From Saccharospirillum alexandrii (GTDB lineage: Bacteria; Pseudomonadota; Gammaproteobacteria; Pseudomonadales; Natronospirillaceae): a stretch of 64,000 bases of DNA. Shown piece by piece: positions 26,578 to 35,534 of this stretch (position 1 is the first letter of the stretch; every line of letters begins with the position of its first letter). Position numbers and translations under genes: made by a program. The stretch lies in assembly GCF_004000275.1 (NCBI RefSeq), contig NZ_RCIP01000002.1, positions 682,283-746,282 of the forward strand, in the 5' to 3' direction. The notes under the pieces are model-generated. The model was not told where the DNA came from and did no database searches. It saw only the letters and a list, made by a program, of their open reading frames with translations.

Positions 26578-26888
26578 GTTCAGGGAGCAGGGCCAAGACT
26601 TGGCCTGAACCGAATGGAAACCGAAGACTACGGACAGTCAGCTGGCAGGGTGGCCAGAAACAGGGATGCCGACCAGGATGGTCACACCAGGGACAACGCA
26701 CGGCTCGGCAGCAGCCGTCACAGGGATGCGCAAGGACGAACCGACAGGGACAAAAGCGCCGCAAGGAACGCCCGACCGGGGACGGTCACACGGAAGAGCA
26801 TGCAAGAGCCGGGATGGTTCATCGCAGCAAGCCAATAGCATCACACTGGCAAGACCCGGAAGGGCAGAGTCATCTGCCCTTCCACTTT
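26578..26888 (+). ncRNA. CsrB/RsmZ-type CsrA-binding small RNA 1
   Basis: The region has 14 GGA motifs in about 310 bases, many as CAGGGA or CAGGAT, the pattern that CsrA/RsmA recognises. At least two sit in perfect hairpin loops: GACCA-GGA-TGGTC (26671-26683) and GACCG-GGGA-CGGTC (26774-26787). A TATCAT -10 element (26565-26570) precedes the inferred start at GTTCAGG (26578). An 11-bp stem (26858-26883) ends it. By family knowledge such RNAs titrate the translational regulator CsrA and are switched on by the GacS/GacA (BarA/UvrY) system. The predicted open frame across it is not credible. Ends are approximate. Confidence 0.82.
26858..26888 (+). terminator. Terminator hairpin of CsrB-like RNA 1
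   Basis: GGAAGGGCAGA (26858-26868) pairs perfectly with TCTGCCCTTCC (26873-26883) around GTCA. The tail ACTTTCCCC has only a short T-run, so some read-through is possible. Confidence 0.65.
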
Positions 26889-27081
26889 CCCCGTACCACC
26901 AGAGCATCGGTGAATTAACCGTCAAATTTGCCCGGCCAAACACCCGACCAGATACCCTCACTTACACACTAAGCGGGCAGTAAGGCAGCGACACACGCGC
27001 AACACACCCTTCTGACTGACAATTGCCTGACCGTTTCATGCCTTGCCATTGACGTTCAACTTCTCATTTCCCTCATCCCCG

Positions 27082-27099
27082 TGTAAGACATCTCCTACA
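27082..27099 (+). promoter_or_regulatory. GacA/UvrY-type upstream activating site 2
   Basis: TGTAAGACATCTCCTACA matches TGTAAG-N6-CTTACA at 11 of 12 positions. It is about 170 bp ahead of the inferred start of the second RNA. Its right half, CCTACA, is identical to that of site 1, which suggests the same regulator. Confidence 0.75.
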
Positions 27100-27259
27100 C
27101 GGTGCGTGCGATGTTTCCACTTCTTTTGTGACGAAGTTCACTAAAAACAACCGCCAAGCCGCATCTGACCGTCTGCTCATGGGGCAAAACTGACCAAAGC
27201 CGGCTCTCAAAGCGCTAACTGTGTCACAACGCAAACTGACATTCGCTATACTTCTCTCG

Positions 27260-27517
27260 TGTTCAGGAAGAACGCCAACGGACAAAACAGGGGCCAGGCT
27301 GGCCAGCCATAGGATGGCAACAGGAGCATCGCATCACGCGACACAGCACGGATGCTGACGTCAGACTGCGCAAGTAGCCTGATAGCAGAATAGACACACC
27401 AGGGGCGCCAGGACGGAGCCAATGGTGCGGCAACGGAAGCTCTCAGCAGTTCAGTGGTCGACACGGATGGTTAAAATGATCGTAATAAAAAAAGGCCCTC
27501 GGATGGGGCCTTTTTTT
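27260..27517 (+). ncRNA. CsrB/RsmZ-type CsrA-binding small RNA 2
   Basis: This RNA of about 258 bases has 10 GGA motifs. GGA lies in the loops of CAGCA-CGGA-TGCTG (27344-27357) and the terminator hairpin, and AGG-A spans GCCAT-AGG-ATGGC (27306-27318). A TATACT -10 box (27247-27252) stands before TGTTCAGGA, the same 5' end as RNA 1. A classic terminator closes it. It would sequester CsrA like RNA 1, giving a redundant pair as in rsmY/rsmZ or csrB/csrC. Unlike those well-known pairs, the two genes here are adjacent on the same strand. Confidence 0.85.
27487..27517 (+). terminator. Intrinsic terminator of CsrB-like RNA 2
   Basis: An A-run, GGCCC, loop TCGGATG, GGGCC and seven T residues form a strong bidirectional terminator. 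The loop itself contains a GGA motif. It also lies just beyond the stop of the convergent S1/P1-like gene. Confidence 0.92.
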
Positions 27518-27559
27518 ATGCCTGCCCGTTACCCGGGAATCCGTCCTTACCAGACAGCT

Positions 27560-28369
27560 TTATAAAATCGCGTTCAGTACCCCAGCCAGGCGCACACTGG
27601 CTTTGATCATCTGCGTCTCAAGCACCGGCATTGCTGCCTGGCGGTACGCGGCATCGTACTCACCGCGATCAGCAAAGGCATAAGCCGTCTCCAGAGACAG
27701 CTGATGCGTCTCCAGCGCCCAGTCAACCGGATCCATGGCCTGCTGCCACTGCGACACTGGCAGCTCTGACAGGCGACGCCGATAGCGTTGGGCCTGCACA
27801 AACCAGGAGTCGCTCACCCGGCTGTACAGATCCTGATTCCACACCCAATCCAGCGTGACATCGCGCAGATCACTCGCCGTAAGGGTCAGCGTTCGCCCGC
27901 CCTCATCCGAAAGACGCCCTGCATTGACTGGCACATGCAACTCGGTAACGAAATGCATCAAATACTGCAAGGCCTCGCGCTTGCGGATCACACTGTACGA
28001 TTCATCTTCAAGCACCCGACGGCTCTCCAGGATGGCCGCCACGGCACACAGATTCCCCGGGCAGTTTTCAACCAGGTCAAAACTTGTCGCGCCTTCGGCA
28101 AACAAGACCTTGCTGAAGCGCGGCTCGGGCCGGGCTTCATCAGCCCAGTTGGCCAGGGCGATCAGGTCGCGTTGCCACTGGGGCCCATACCACTGCGCCA
28201 ACTGTTCACGGGCACCCTCCTCCAGTTGCATGATCGCAAGCTGCAGCACCGCCTGATGCGCCGCTTCATTCAAAGCCCAGGCCCGTTGCAGCGGCAGTAA
28301 CGACAAAACCAACACAACGCCTAGAGACAGTCGGCGCAACGGCTTGTGCCAGATGCCAGCCACCCTCAT
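27560..28369 (-). CDS. S1/P1 nuclease-like exported protein with altered zinc ligands
   Basis: This is a 269-residue protein with a signal peptide (residues 1-32, cut after AWA). The S1/P1 fold is suggested by LANWADEAR, the paired cysteines in ENCPGNLCAVAAI, and REALQYLMHFVTELHVPVNAG. Several zinc ligands of active enzymes are replaced: the first Trp by Leu, HxxxD by HxxxE (E143), the next His by Asn149, and the NLHxxWD block reads TLDWVWN. It may be inactive or use other chemistry. The ATG overlaps the upstream DUF3392 stop (TGATG). Confidence 0.65.
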   Translation of the reverse strand: MRVAGIWHKPLRRLSLGVVLVLSLLPLQRAWALNEAAHQAVLQLAIMQLEEGAREQLAQWYGPQWQRDLIALANWADEARPEPRFSKVLFAEGATSFDLVENCPGNLCAVAAILESRRVLEDESYSVIRKREALQYLMHFVTELHVPVNAGRLSDEGGRTLTLTASDLRDVTLDWVWNQDLYSRVSDSWFVQAQRYRRRLSELPVSQWQQAMDPVDWALETHQLSLETAYAFADRGEYDAAYRQAAMPVLETQMIKASVRLAGVLNAIL

Positions 28370-28704
28370 CACCCCCGCCGACTGTGCTTTTCAGCCAGCC
28401 AGCCAACCAGAATAAACACCAGCACAACAATCAACCCAAACCAGACCGAGCCCGCCATCAACAACAGCCGGGAGACAAGCGGCACCAGAAAAACCGCAAT
28501 CAGGCCATACCCGATGGCACACAACAGAATAAACACCAGGGTCCGAACGATAAAATGAGCCCGGCGAATCAGCGCCCAGACAGCACGGTTGACATCATTG
28601 CCATAGATAACCAGCAAGGTGGCCACCAGAGCAGACGAAACAAAAGTAAGATGCGGGCGAATCAGCCCCGAAAGCGACAACAACAGATCGGTAATGAAGT
28701 TCAT
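28369..28704 (-). CDS. DUF3392 family membrane protein
   Basis: This is a 111-residue protein with three hydrophobic segments (about residues 18-35, 55-75 and 80-102) and a basic tail EKHSRRG. It matches the gammaproteobacterial DUF3392 family, whose role is unknown. ATG 28704 is chosen over the in-frame TTG at 28716. It is translationally coupled to the S1/P1-like gene. Confidence 0.72.
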   Translation of the reverse strand: MNFITDLLLSLSGLIRPHLTFVSSALVATLLVIYGNDVNRAVWALIRRAHFIVRTLVFILLCAIGYGLIAVFLVPLVSRLLLMAGSVWFGLIVVLVFILVGWLAEKHSRRG

Positions 28705-28882
28705 GCCAGATTCCAAAGCAGTACAACGGACGAACCGCTGACTCTACTGAATATACGGACAAGCCGCCAGTGAAGGGAACTGAAAGGATCAGTCGAGGCA
28801 AATTTTTGTATGATTGATGGCAATCAGGTGCCGAAGCGGACTCATGGCACCCAGTGACAGCAACCACCAAACCCCAGAAACG

Positions 28883-28909
28883 AAAAAACCCGCACGAAGC
28901 GGGTTTTTT
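28883..28909 (-). terminator. Intrinsic terminator after tRNA-Thr
   Basis: CCCGC and GCGGG form a stem around ACGAA, flanked by six A residues on the left and six T residues on the right, so it works on either strand. It sits 6 bp beyond the tRNA 3' end. Confidence 0.9.
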
Positions 28910-28915
28910 GGAATA

Positions 28916-28991
<76 letters not shown>

Positions 28992-29064
28992 AACGGGTGC
29001 GTAATATAAGGAAAACCCAATTGCTCGTCAACAACCTTTTGATTCGCAACAAGTTTTTTCGCAA

Positions 29065-29781
29065 TTATTTTTTCTTGATCTGGGCTTCCACCTGATCCAG
29101 GTCGATGTGACGCACATCTTTGCCCTTAACCAGATAGATGACCGATTCAGCCACATTGCGGGCATGGTCGCCGATCCGCTCGAGCGAGCGCAGTGCCCAC
29201 ATCACATTGAGAGCCCGGCTGATGGTGCGCGGGTCTTCCATCATGGTGGTAACGAGCGTGCGAATAGCCGTGCCGTACTCCAGATCCACGGCCTTATCCT
29301 GATGCAGCACATCGAAAGCACTGTCGGTATTCAGCCGGGCAAAGGAATCCAGCGACTGGGCAACCATGATCCTTACCTTCTCGCCGATGTGGCGCAGTTC
29401 AACGTAGCCCTGAGGGCCCGAACCTGTATCGGCCAGCTCCAGCGTATGTTTGGCAACCTTAGAGGCCTCATCACCCATACGCTCAAGATCGTTCACCGAC
29501 TTGGAAACCGCGATCACAAACCGCAGGTCGGAGGCGGCAGGGTGACGCAGCGCCAGAATGCGCGCGCACTCCTCGTCGATCTCCAGTTCCATCTCGTTCA
29601 CCGTCTTGTCGGTGTCGATCACGCGCTGGGCCAGGGCGGTGTCCATTTCCATCAGCGCCTTAAGCGCGTCCTCGACCTGTTGCTCAACCAGGCCACCCAT
29701 TTGCATCAGGTTCTTGCGCGCTTCTTCCAGCTCGGCGTTGTACTGAGCGGACGTGTGGCGGTCGAAATGTGATTTATCCAT
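29065..29781 (-). CDS. phoU: Phosphate signalling protein PhoU
   Basis: This is a 238-residue all-helical protein of two PhoU repeats with the metal-binding-type motifs EARKNLMQMGGLVEQQVEDAL, ERMGDEASKVAKH and LERIGDHARNVAESVIYLVKG. It links Pst transport activity to PhoR so that the Pho regulon is off in high phosphate. It is the last gene of pstS-pstC-pstA-pstB-phoU, 17 bp after pstB. Confidence 0.96.
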   Translation of the reverse strand: MDKSHFDRHTSAQYNAELEEARKNLMQMGGLVEQQVEDALKALMEMDTALAQRVIDTDKTVNEMELEIDEECARILALRHPAASDLRFVIAVSKSVNDLERMGDEASKVAKHTLELADTGSGPQGYVELRHIGEKVRIMVAQSLDSFARLNTDSAFDVLHQDKAVDLEYGTAIRTLVTTMMEDPRTISRALNVMWALRSLERIGDHARNVAESVIYLVKGKDVRHIDLDQVEAQIKKK

Positions 29782-29798
29782 GGTGTCTCCCCCTCCGG

Positions 29799-30674
29799 TC
29801 AGCCGAAGCGACCGGTGATGTAATCTTCAGTCAGTTTGTGATCCGGCGAGGTAAAAATCTTGTCGGTATCACCCACTTCAATCAGCTTGCCCAGGTGAAA
29901 ATAGGCCGTGCGCTGCGAAACCCGGGCCGCCTGCTGCATGCTGTGCGTCACGATGGCTATGGTGTAGTTCTCTGACAGCTCGGCGATCAGTTCCTCGATG
30001 CGCGCAGTGGCGATCGGGTCCAGGGCTGAACAGGGCTCGTCCATTAAAATCACCTCGGGTGATACGGCGATGGTGCGGGCGATGCACAACCGTTGCTGCT
30101 GCCCACCCGACAGACCGGTCGCCGGCTTGTCGAGGCGGTCTTTCGCTTCATCCCAGAGGCCGGCTTTGCGCAGGGCGGTTTCCACCACTTCGTCCAGTTC
30201 GGCACGCCGCGATACCAGGCCGTGAATGCGCGGGCCATAGGCTACGTTGTCGTAAATGGATTTGGGGAAGGGGTTCGGCTTCTGAAACACCATACCGACC
30301 TTGGCCCGAAGCTCCACAACGTCCATGCTTTTGTCGTAAATATTGTGGCCGTCGAGAATGATCTCGCCTTTGACCCGGCATATATCGATTGAATCGTTCA
30401 TCCGGTTCAGGGTGCGCAAAAAGGTCGACTTGCCGCACCCGGACGGCCCGATCATCGCAATGACTTCGTTCTTGCCAACATCGAGGCTCACATTGTGAAT
30501 CGCCTGATTATCCGCGTAGAACACATCGACATTACGGGCGCTGAGGCGGGGGTCGTCCAGCAACGGGTCGCCCACGGTCTGGGTCCAGTCGCCGATGTCA
30601 AACTGATCGGGTTCGGTTTTGGCTACGGTCACGGTGTCGGCCTTATGTTCTGTGTACTGATTGGTAATGGTCAT
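29799..30674 (-). CDS. pstB: Phosphate ABC transporter ATP-binding protein PstB
   Basis: This is a 291-residue ATPase with Walker [13 protein letters not shown], signature [16 protein letters not shown], Walker [16 protein letters not shown] and the switch His in VTHSM. It has an N-terminal extension of about 30 residues compared with E. coli. It drives high-affinity phosphate uptake with PstA and PstC. Confidence 0.96.
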   Translation of the reverse strand: MTITNQYTEHKADTVTVAKTEPDQFDIGDWTQTVGDPLLDDPRLSARNVDVFYADNQAIHNVSLDVGKNEVIAMIGPSGCGKSTFLRTLNRMNDSIDICRVKGEIILDGHNIYDKSMDVVELRAKVGMVFQKPNPFPKSIYDNVAYGPRIHGLVSRRAELDEVVETALRKAGLWDEAKDRLDKPATGLSGGQQQRLCIARTIAVSPEVILMDEPCSALDPIATARIEELIAELSENYTIAIVTHSMQQAARVSQRTAYFHLGKLIEVGDTDKIFTSPDHKLTEDYITGRFG

Positions 30675-30698
30675 TGTCTACGGTCTCCCCGAAATCGC

Positions 30699-32012
30699 CT
30701 ACCAGCGACGCTCAAATTTACGGCGCAGCAGGACGGCCAACAAATTCATCAGCGCCAGGAAGCCCAACAGCACCATAATGGCTGCGGATGTCTTGGCAAT
30801 AAAGGCCCGTTCCGGGCTGTCCGACCAGATATACACCTGCACCGGCAGAACCGTGGCGGCATCAGTGAAACCCTGTGGAATATCCACAATGAAGGCCACC
30901 ATGCCAATCATCAGCAACGGGGCGGTTTCGCCCAGAGCCTGAGCCATGCCAATGATAGTGCCGGTCAGCATGCCGGGCATCGCCAGGGGCAATACATGGT
31001 GCAACGTCACCTGCATTTTTGAAGCACCCAGCCCCATGGCTGCATCCCGAATCGACGGCGGTACCGCCTTTATCGATGCACGGGCTGAAATAATAATGGT
31101 CGGCAACGTCATCAGCGTCAGCACCAGGCCACCGACCACCGGGGCCGAGCGCGGCAACCCAAAGAAGTTGATAAACACAGCCAGACCGAGCAGGCCAAAC
31201 ACAATGGACGGCACTGCCGCCAGGTTATTGATGTTCACCTCAATGATTTCGGTCAACCGGTTCTTGGGCGCAAACTCTTCCAGGTAAATGGCGGCGGCCA
31301 CCCCAATCGGGAACGACAGCGCCAGCGTCACCACCAGGGTGTAGAAGGAGCCGACCACAGCGCCCCAGACACCGGCGGTTTCAGGGTCGCGGGAGTCGCC
31401 CCGGGTGAAGAAGGTGGTGTTAAAACGACGCTCAATATCATCATTGGCCAGCAAGTCGTCAATCCACTCAAGCTCCAGATCGGATACCCGCCGCTCATCC
31501 GACGGCAAATTGCGATCGATGGTACCGTTCAGAACGAGGTCCAGATCATCATCGGCCATGAGCCACAGCGTTTCGGTTTGACCCAACAGATCGGGGTTGG
31601 CGATCAACCGATCCCGCACGGTGTACCCGGCGGCCGTACTGATCAGGGACATCAGCTCACGCGTGTCATTCCGGCCCGACACTTCCGGGAAGCGCTCCAG
31701 CATCGACTGACGCACTGCGTTGTCAAAATCGGCAAAACGCAGCTGCTCCGGGTCGGAAGCATCGTCGATGTACAGGGCATCCGGGTCATACGTGATGTCG
31801 AGCTTGATGAAGGAGCTCTGAAAGGCCGGTATGCCCTGACTGAAAATGGTGATCAGCAATATCGCCAGAAACGCCAGGCCTCCGGTGATGGACGCAATAC
31901 CGTAAGCCTTGAAACGACGCTCGCGGTTGTAACGTTGCTTCAGTCGGGCGTTCAGACGTTCCTGCTTGACGGTTGCCATCCGTTCGATGGCATTCAATGG
32001 TTGATCAGTCAT
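30699..32012 (-). CDS. pstA: Phosphate ABC transporter permease PstA (long form)
   Basis: This is a 437-residue membrane protein. After the first membrane segment (about 37-57) an extra periplasmic domain of about 130 residues precedes the usual six-helix BPD permease core, which starts near residue 210. The core motif is DAAMGLGASKMQVTLHHVLPLAMPGMLTGTIIGMAQALGETAP. ATG at 32012 is preferred over GTG 32021, and it overlaps the pstC end by 8 bp. The long form resembles that of pseudomonads and is about 140 residues longer than E. coli PstA. Confidence 0.93.
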   Translation of the reverse strand: MTDQPLNAIERMATVKQERLNARLKQRYNRERRFKAYGIASITGGLAFLAILLITIFSQGIPAFQSSFIKLDITYDPDALYIDDASDPEQLRFADFDNAVRQSMLERFPEVSGRNDTRELMSLISTAAGYTVRDRLIANPDLLGQTETLWLMADDDLDLVLNGTIDRNLPSDERRVSDLELEWIDDLLANDDIERRFNTTFFTRGDSRDPETAGVWGAVVGSFYTLVVTLALSFPIGVAAAIYLEEFAPKNRLTEIIEVNINNLAAVPSIVFGLLGLAVFINFFGLPRSAPVVGGLVLTLMTLPTIIISARASIKAVPPSIRDAAMGLGASKMQVTLHHVLPLAMPGMLTGTIIGMAQALGETAPLLMIGMVAFIVDIPQGFTDAATVLPVQVYIWSDSPERAFIAKTSAAIMVLLGFLALMNLLAVLLRRKFERRW

Positions 32013-33393
32013 ATTGTTCACGGAACCTCTTCACGATCGACATGGCCACAATGTTCAACAGCAGTGTGGTAATGAACAGCATCAGGCCCAGGGCAAACGC
32101 CGCCAGAGTCTTGGGACTGTCAAATTCCTGGTCACCCACCAGAAGGGTTGCAATTTGCACCGTCACCGTAGTGACCGCCTCCAGCGGGTTGACCGTGAGG
32201 TTGGCGGCCAAACCAGCCGCCATCACCACAATCATGGTCTCCCCAATGGCCCGGGAAGCCGCCAGCAGAACGCCACCCATGATACCCGGCAAAGCGGCCG
32301 GGAAGACGACTTGGCGGATAGTCTCGCTCTTGGTAGCGCCGAGGCCATAGGAACCATCGCGCAAACTGTTGGGAACGGCATTGATCACGTCATCCGACAA
32401 CGACGACACAAAGGGGATAATCATGATACCCATGACCAGGCCCGCGGCTAACGCCGATTCGGCAGAAACGCCATCGAGCCCGATGCCCTGGAAAAAGTCA
32501 CGCACCAGCGGCGCCATGGTCAGTGCGGCGAAAAAGCCATACACCACGGTGGGGATACCGGCCAGCACTTCCAGCAGTGGCTTAACGACACCGCGCACTT
32601 TCGAATTGGCGTATTCCGATAAATAAATGGCCGACATCAGCCCGAGTGGCACCGCCACCAGCAAGGCGATGGCAGCGATCAGCAGCGTTCCGACAAACAA
32701 GGGTATGGCACCGAAGGCACCGGACGAACCGACCTGGTCGGCACGAATCGCAATCTGGGGGCTCCACTTGGTGCCGAATACAAAATCGAAAAACGGGATC
32801 GACTGGAAAAAACGGATGCTTTCAAACAGAACCGACAAAATGATGCCGATCGTGGTGAAGATGGCGATGGTGGAACAGAGCAGGAAAAAGCCTTTAAGAA
32901 CGACCTCAAACTGCGGGCGGGCTCTCAGCCTCGGGCTGGTCCGCAACCAGGCATAGGCGCCGCCCAGAACAGAGATGACCAGGGTCAGCGCGACCTTGCC
33001 AAACTGACTGCTCTCGGTTAAGCGTTGCAGCAACTCACCCGCCTGAACCAGATCGGGGTACTGGCTGCCGTCTATCGTGCCCAGTTGAATGTTACGAATG
33101 CGGCTGAACGTCAGGCTTATTTGAGACTCCGAGACGCTGGTGTAGGTGTCCGGTAACGTCGACAGCACGGTACCGGTGATGACCGTGGTTTCCATTCCCG
33201 TCCAGACAGCGACGATGACGAGGGCTGGAATGCCGGTCCAGACGGCGGCCATCAGTCCGTAGTAATTGGGCAGGGAATGCAGCCTTTTAATCCCGCCAAG
33301 TGGCTGGGCCAGCTGCACCGAGCGCTGACGGCCGAGCACATAGGCGACGACAGTCAACGCCAGTACGAACAAAATCAGGGTCGATGTTTGCAT
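32005..33393 (-). CDS. pstC: Phosphate ABC transporter permease PstC (long form)
   Basis: This is a 462-residue permease, longer than E. coli PstC (about 320). Two extra N-terminal membrane segments and a periplasmic stretch precede the conserved core with GAIPLFVGTLLIAAIALLVAVPLGLMSAIYLSEYA and YGLGATKSETIRQVVFPAALPGIMGGVLLAASRAIGETM. ATG at 33393 follows GAGGAG. It is separated from pstS by about 250 bp holding a stem-loop. Confidence 0.93.
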   Translation of the reverse strand: MQTSTLILFVLALTVVAYVLGRQRSVQLAQPLGGIKRLHSLPNYYGLMAAVWTGIPALVIVAVWTGMETTVITGTVLSTLPDTYTSVSESQISLTFSRIRNIQLGTIDGSQYPDLVQAGELLQRLTESSQFGKVALTLVISVLGGAYAWLRTSPRLRARPQFEVVLKGFFLLCSTIAIFTTIGIILSVLFESIRFFQSIPFFDFVFGTKWSPQIAIRADQVGSSGAFGAIPLFVGTLLIAAIALLVAVPLGLMSAIYLSEYANSKVRGVVKPLLEVLAGIPTVVYGFFAALTMAPLVRDFFQGIGLDGVSAESALAAGLVMGIMIIPFVSSLSDDVINAVPNSLRDGSYGLGATKSETIRQVVFPAALPGIMGGVLLAASRAIGETMIVVMAAGLAANLTVNPLEAVTTVTVQIATLLVGDQEFDSPKTLAAFALGLMLFITTLLLNIVAMSIVKRFREQYD

Positions 33394-33569
33394 CCAACCA
33401 CTCCTCAGAACATGAAAAAACGTCTCGGTCACTGCTCTATTGCCTGGTGAAAACACACCGTGCAAAGCGTTGACCGGGACATTCCATAACCGGTGTCAAC
33501 GAAACCGGGCCGACGCGGCGCATTCTCTCAGAAAATACCGCCAGAAGAACCCATACCGTTTAAACACCA

Positions 33570-33599
33570 AGAGGAGGGCCAGCCAACTGGACCTCCTCT
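33570..33599 (-). terminator. Stem-loop between pstS and pstC
   Basis: AGAGGAGG pairs with CCTCCTCT around GCCAG...CTGG. No long T-run follows. Such structures between pstS and pstC often reduce read-through or stabilise pstS mRNA, which would keep the binding protein in excess. Confidence 0.6.
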
Positions 33600-33640
33600 G
33601 ATTGGGCCTGACGTTTTGCCCGGCCCCTTACGACTACTGC

Positions 33641-34684
33641 TTACAGTGAGACGTCGCGCAGGTTCTCTGCGTTGTCTTTCATGCGAGCGTATTCGGTATT
33701 GGACAGCGGAATCAGACCACGGTCGATCAGGTAACCATTGGCGCCAATGGAACGGCGGCTGGTGAACTCGGCCAGGTACTCTTCGATGCCCGGAATCACG
33801 CCGACGTGTGCCTTCTTAACGTAGAAGAACAGCGGGCGGGACACTGAGTAAGAGCCGTCAGCGATGGTATCAAAGGTGGCCTTAACGCCTTCAACCGAGA
33901 CTGACTTGACCTTGTCTGAGTTCTGATCCAGGAAGGAGTAACCGAAGATGCCCAGAGCGTTCGGGTCGTTTTCCAGACGCGACACGATCAGGCTGTCGTT
34001 TTCGCCAGCTTCAACGAAAGCGCCATCTTCACGCATGGTGGCACAGACTTCTTCCATCTTGTCTTCGTCGGTGTCTTCCAGTGACGCGATCGCGTCGAAT
34101 TCCATGCAACCTTCTTCCATCACCAGTTCAACGAAGGCGTCGCGGGTACCGGATGACGGTGGCGGTCCGAAAACGCGGATGTCGATGTTCGGCAGGCTGC
34201 TGTCAATGTCGTTCCAGGTTTCGTATGGGTTGGTCACCAGACCTGAGCCATTCGGGCTCGGCACGGTTTCAGCCAATGCCAGGAACAGCTGGCCTTTGCT
34301 CAGCTGTAGCTCGGCACCGTCAACGCTGTTCGCAATGGCAATGCCGTCGTAGCCGATCAATACTTCAACAACGTCTTCTACACCGTTGCTGGCACACAGT
34401 TCGATTTCAGATTGCTTGATGCGACGAGAGGCATTGGTAATGTCTGGTGTGCTTTCGCCAACGCCCTGGCAAAACAGGCTCAAGCCGCCGCCTGAACCGG
34501 TAGATTCAATGGTCGGCGTTGGGAATGAAGTAGTCTGACCGAAACGCTCGGCAACCACCGACGCGAATGGGAACACAGTAGAAGACCCTACGATGCTAAT
34601 CTGGCTACGGCCTTCGGCCGATACCGTTGCGAAGCTGGTAGCGGCGGTGGCAAGAGCCAGGGCGCCAATCATTTTCTTGTTCAC
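33641..34684 (-). CDS. pstS: Phosphate-binding protein PstS
   Basis: This is a 347-residue periplasmic binding protein with a signal peptide MNKKMIGALALATAATSFATVSA. Phosphate-loop features are IVGSSTVFPFASVVAE, ESTGSGGGLSLFCQG and FGPPPSSGTRDAFVELVME. The start is a GTG with GGAGG seven bases upstream. A Pho box lies about 125 bp upstream. It belongs to the PstS subgroup seen in pseudomonads and other marine gammaproteobacteria. Confidence 0.95.
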   Translation of the reverse strand: MNKKMIGALALATAATSFATVSAEGRSQISIVGSSTVFPFASVVAERFGQTTSFPTPTIESTGSGGGLSLFCQGVGESTPDITNASRRIKQSEIELCASNGVEDVVEVLIGYDGIAIANSVDGAELQLSKGQLFLALAETVPSPNGSGLVTNPYETWNDIDSSLPNIDIRVFGPPPSSGTRDAFVELVMEEGCMEFDAIASLEDTDEDKMEEVCATMREDGAFVEAGENDSLIVSRLENDPNALGIFGYSFLDQNSDKVKSVSVEGVKATFDTIADGSYSVSRPLFFYVKKAHVGVIPGIEEYLAEFTSRRSIGANGYLIDRGLIPLSNTEYARMKDNAENLRDVSL

Positions 34685-34809
34685 TGGTAAACCTCCAGTC
34701 AGTCTTTGGTTTTTCTCGGCCTGCCCAACTGCGAATTGGCAACTGGGTCACAACCTCGAAGCTCGAGAGGCATGCTAGAGCTCGGATATGACAAGGATAT
34801 GTCTTTGAT

Positions 34810-34827
34810 GTGACAGTATTGTTACAA
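34810..34827 (-). promoter_or_regulatory. Pho box upstream of pstS
   Basis: On the minus strand TTGTAACAATACTGTCAC matches two PhoB half-sites 11 bp apart. A further TTGTCAT lies 22 bp downstream of the second half-site, in the same helical phase. The site fits PhoB activation of pstSCAB-phoU. Confidence 0.75.
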
Positions 34828-34984
34828 CTGTCATAAATATCGCATACGGACCGATCAGCGGCCCTCCGACATAGTCAAAAGCGGTGTTTTTCCCGTATAC
34901 TCCGGGCCAGTGATGTATTGCCGATACTGGCCGGACAGCCCCGCCCGGCCTGACTTTCCAGGCCAGAACGATGTTAGGGACCCC

Positions 34985-35404
34985 ATGAAAAAACTGGATG
35001 AAAAAGACCCGACGCCCCGCGGCGAACTGCAATTGCGGGTCGTTGCCCAGCCCAAAGACACCAACACCAATGGGGACATCTCCGGCGGCTGGCTGGTGAC
35101 GCATATGGACATGGCCGCCAGCATCGCCGCCAGCCGGCTGGCTCATGGCCGTACCACCACCATGGCCATTGGTGACATGTCGTTTGTGCGGCCGGTCCGG
35201 GTTGGCTCGGTCATCTGCTGCTATACCCGCATTCTGGGCATGGGCCGCAGTTCGATTCGCATCGGCGTTGAGGTCTGGTGCCGGATGCCCGAAGACGAAG
35301 AACGCCAGAAGGTCACGGAATCGGAGTTCGTGTACGTCGCCATCGACGACAAGCGACGCATCCGGGCTCTGCCCCAGCCCAGCGAGGGCGAACCACTTAA
35401 CTGA
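34985..35404 (+). CDS. YciA-type acyl-CoA thioesterase
   Basis: This is a 139-residue hotdog-fold protein with PKDTNTNGDISGGWLVTHMDMAASIAASRLAHGRTTTMAIGDMSFVRPVRVGSVICCYTRI, matching the acyl-CoA hydrolase YciA family, including the NxxGDxxGG active-site region. It hydrolyses acyl-CoA esters in the cytosol. ATG 34985 is used. It is divergent from pstS and is not obviously linked to phosphate. Confidence 0.88.
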   Translation: MKKLDEKDPTPRGELQLRVVAQPKDTNTNGDISGGWLVTHMDMAASIAASRLAHGRTTTMAIGDMSFVRPVRVGSVICCYTRILGMGRSSIRIGVEVWCRMPEDEERQKVTESEFVYVAIDDKRRIRALPQPSEGEPLN

Positions 35405-35534
35405 CCGACGCATCGTTCAAACCTGCCCGGCGGCCTGCCGGGTAAGTAATCACTCTCCATGCAACCCCCGGCCCTGCCACCTCGTCTTCACACCAAAACA
35501 CCCGCTGGTCAAAAAAATGTGAATTAGCCCACAT

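Noticed and set aside
26467-26838. A 123-codon open frame over the first GGA-rich RNA
   Set aside because: Its product is low in hydrophobic core residues and has no family features. The stretch is better explained by the regular GGA hairpins, -10 box and terminator of a non-coding RNA.
27073-27464. Minus-strand frames of about 70 codons over the second RNA region
   Set aside because: No ribosome-binding site or family resemblance, and they run across a terminator-bounded, GGA-rich RNA.
35405-35450. CCCGGC/GCCGGG stem after the thioesterase gene as a terminator
   Set aside because: It is a short 6-bp stem without a T-run, so not strong enough to list.
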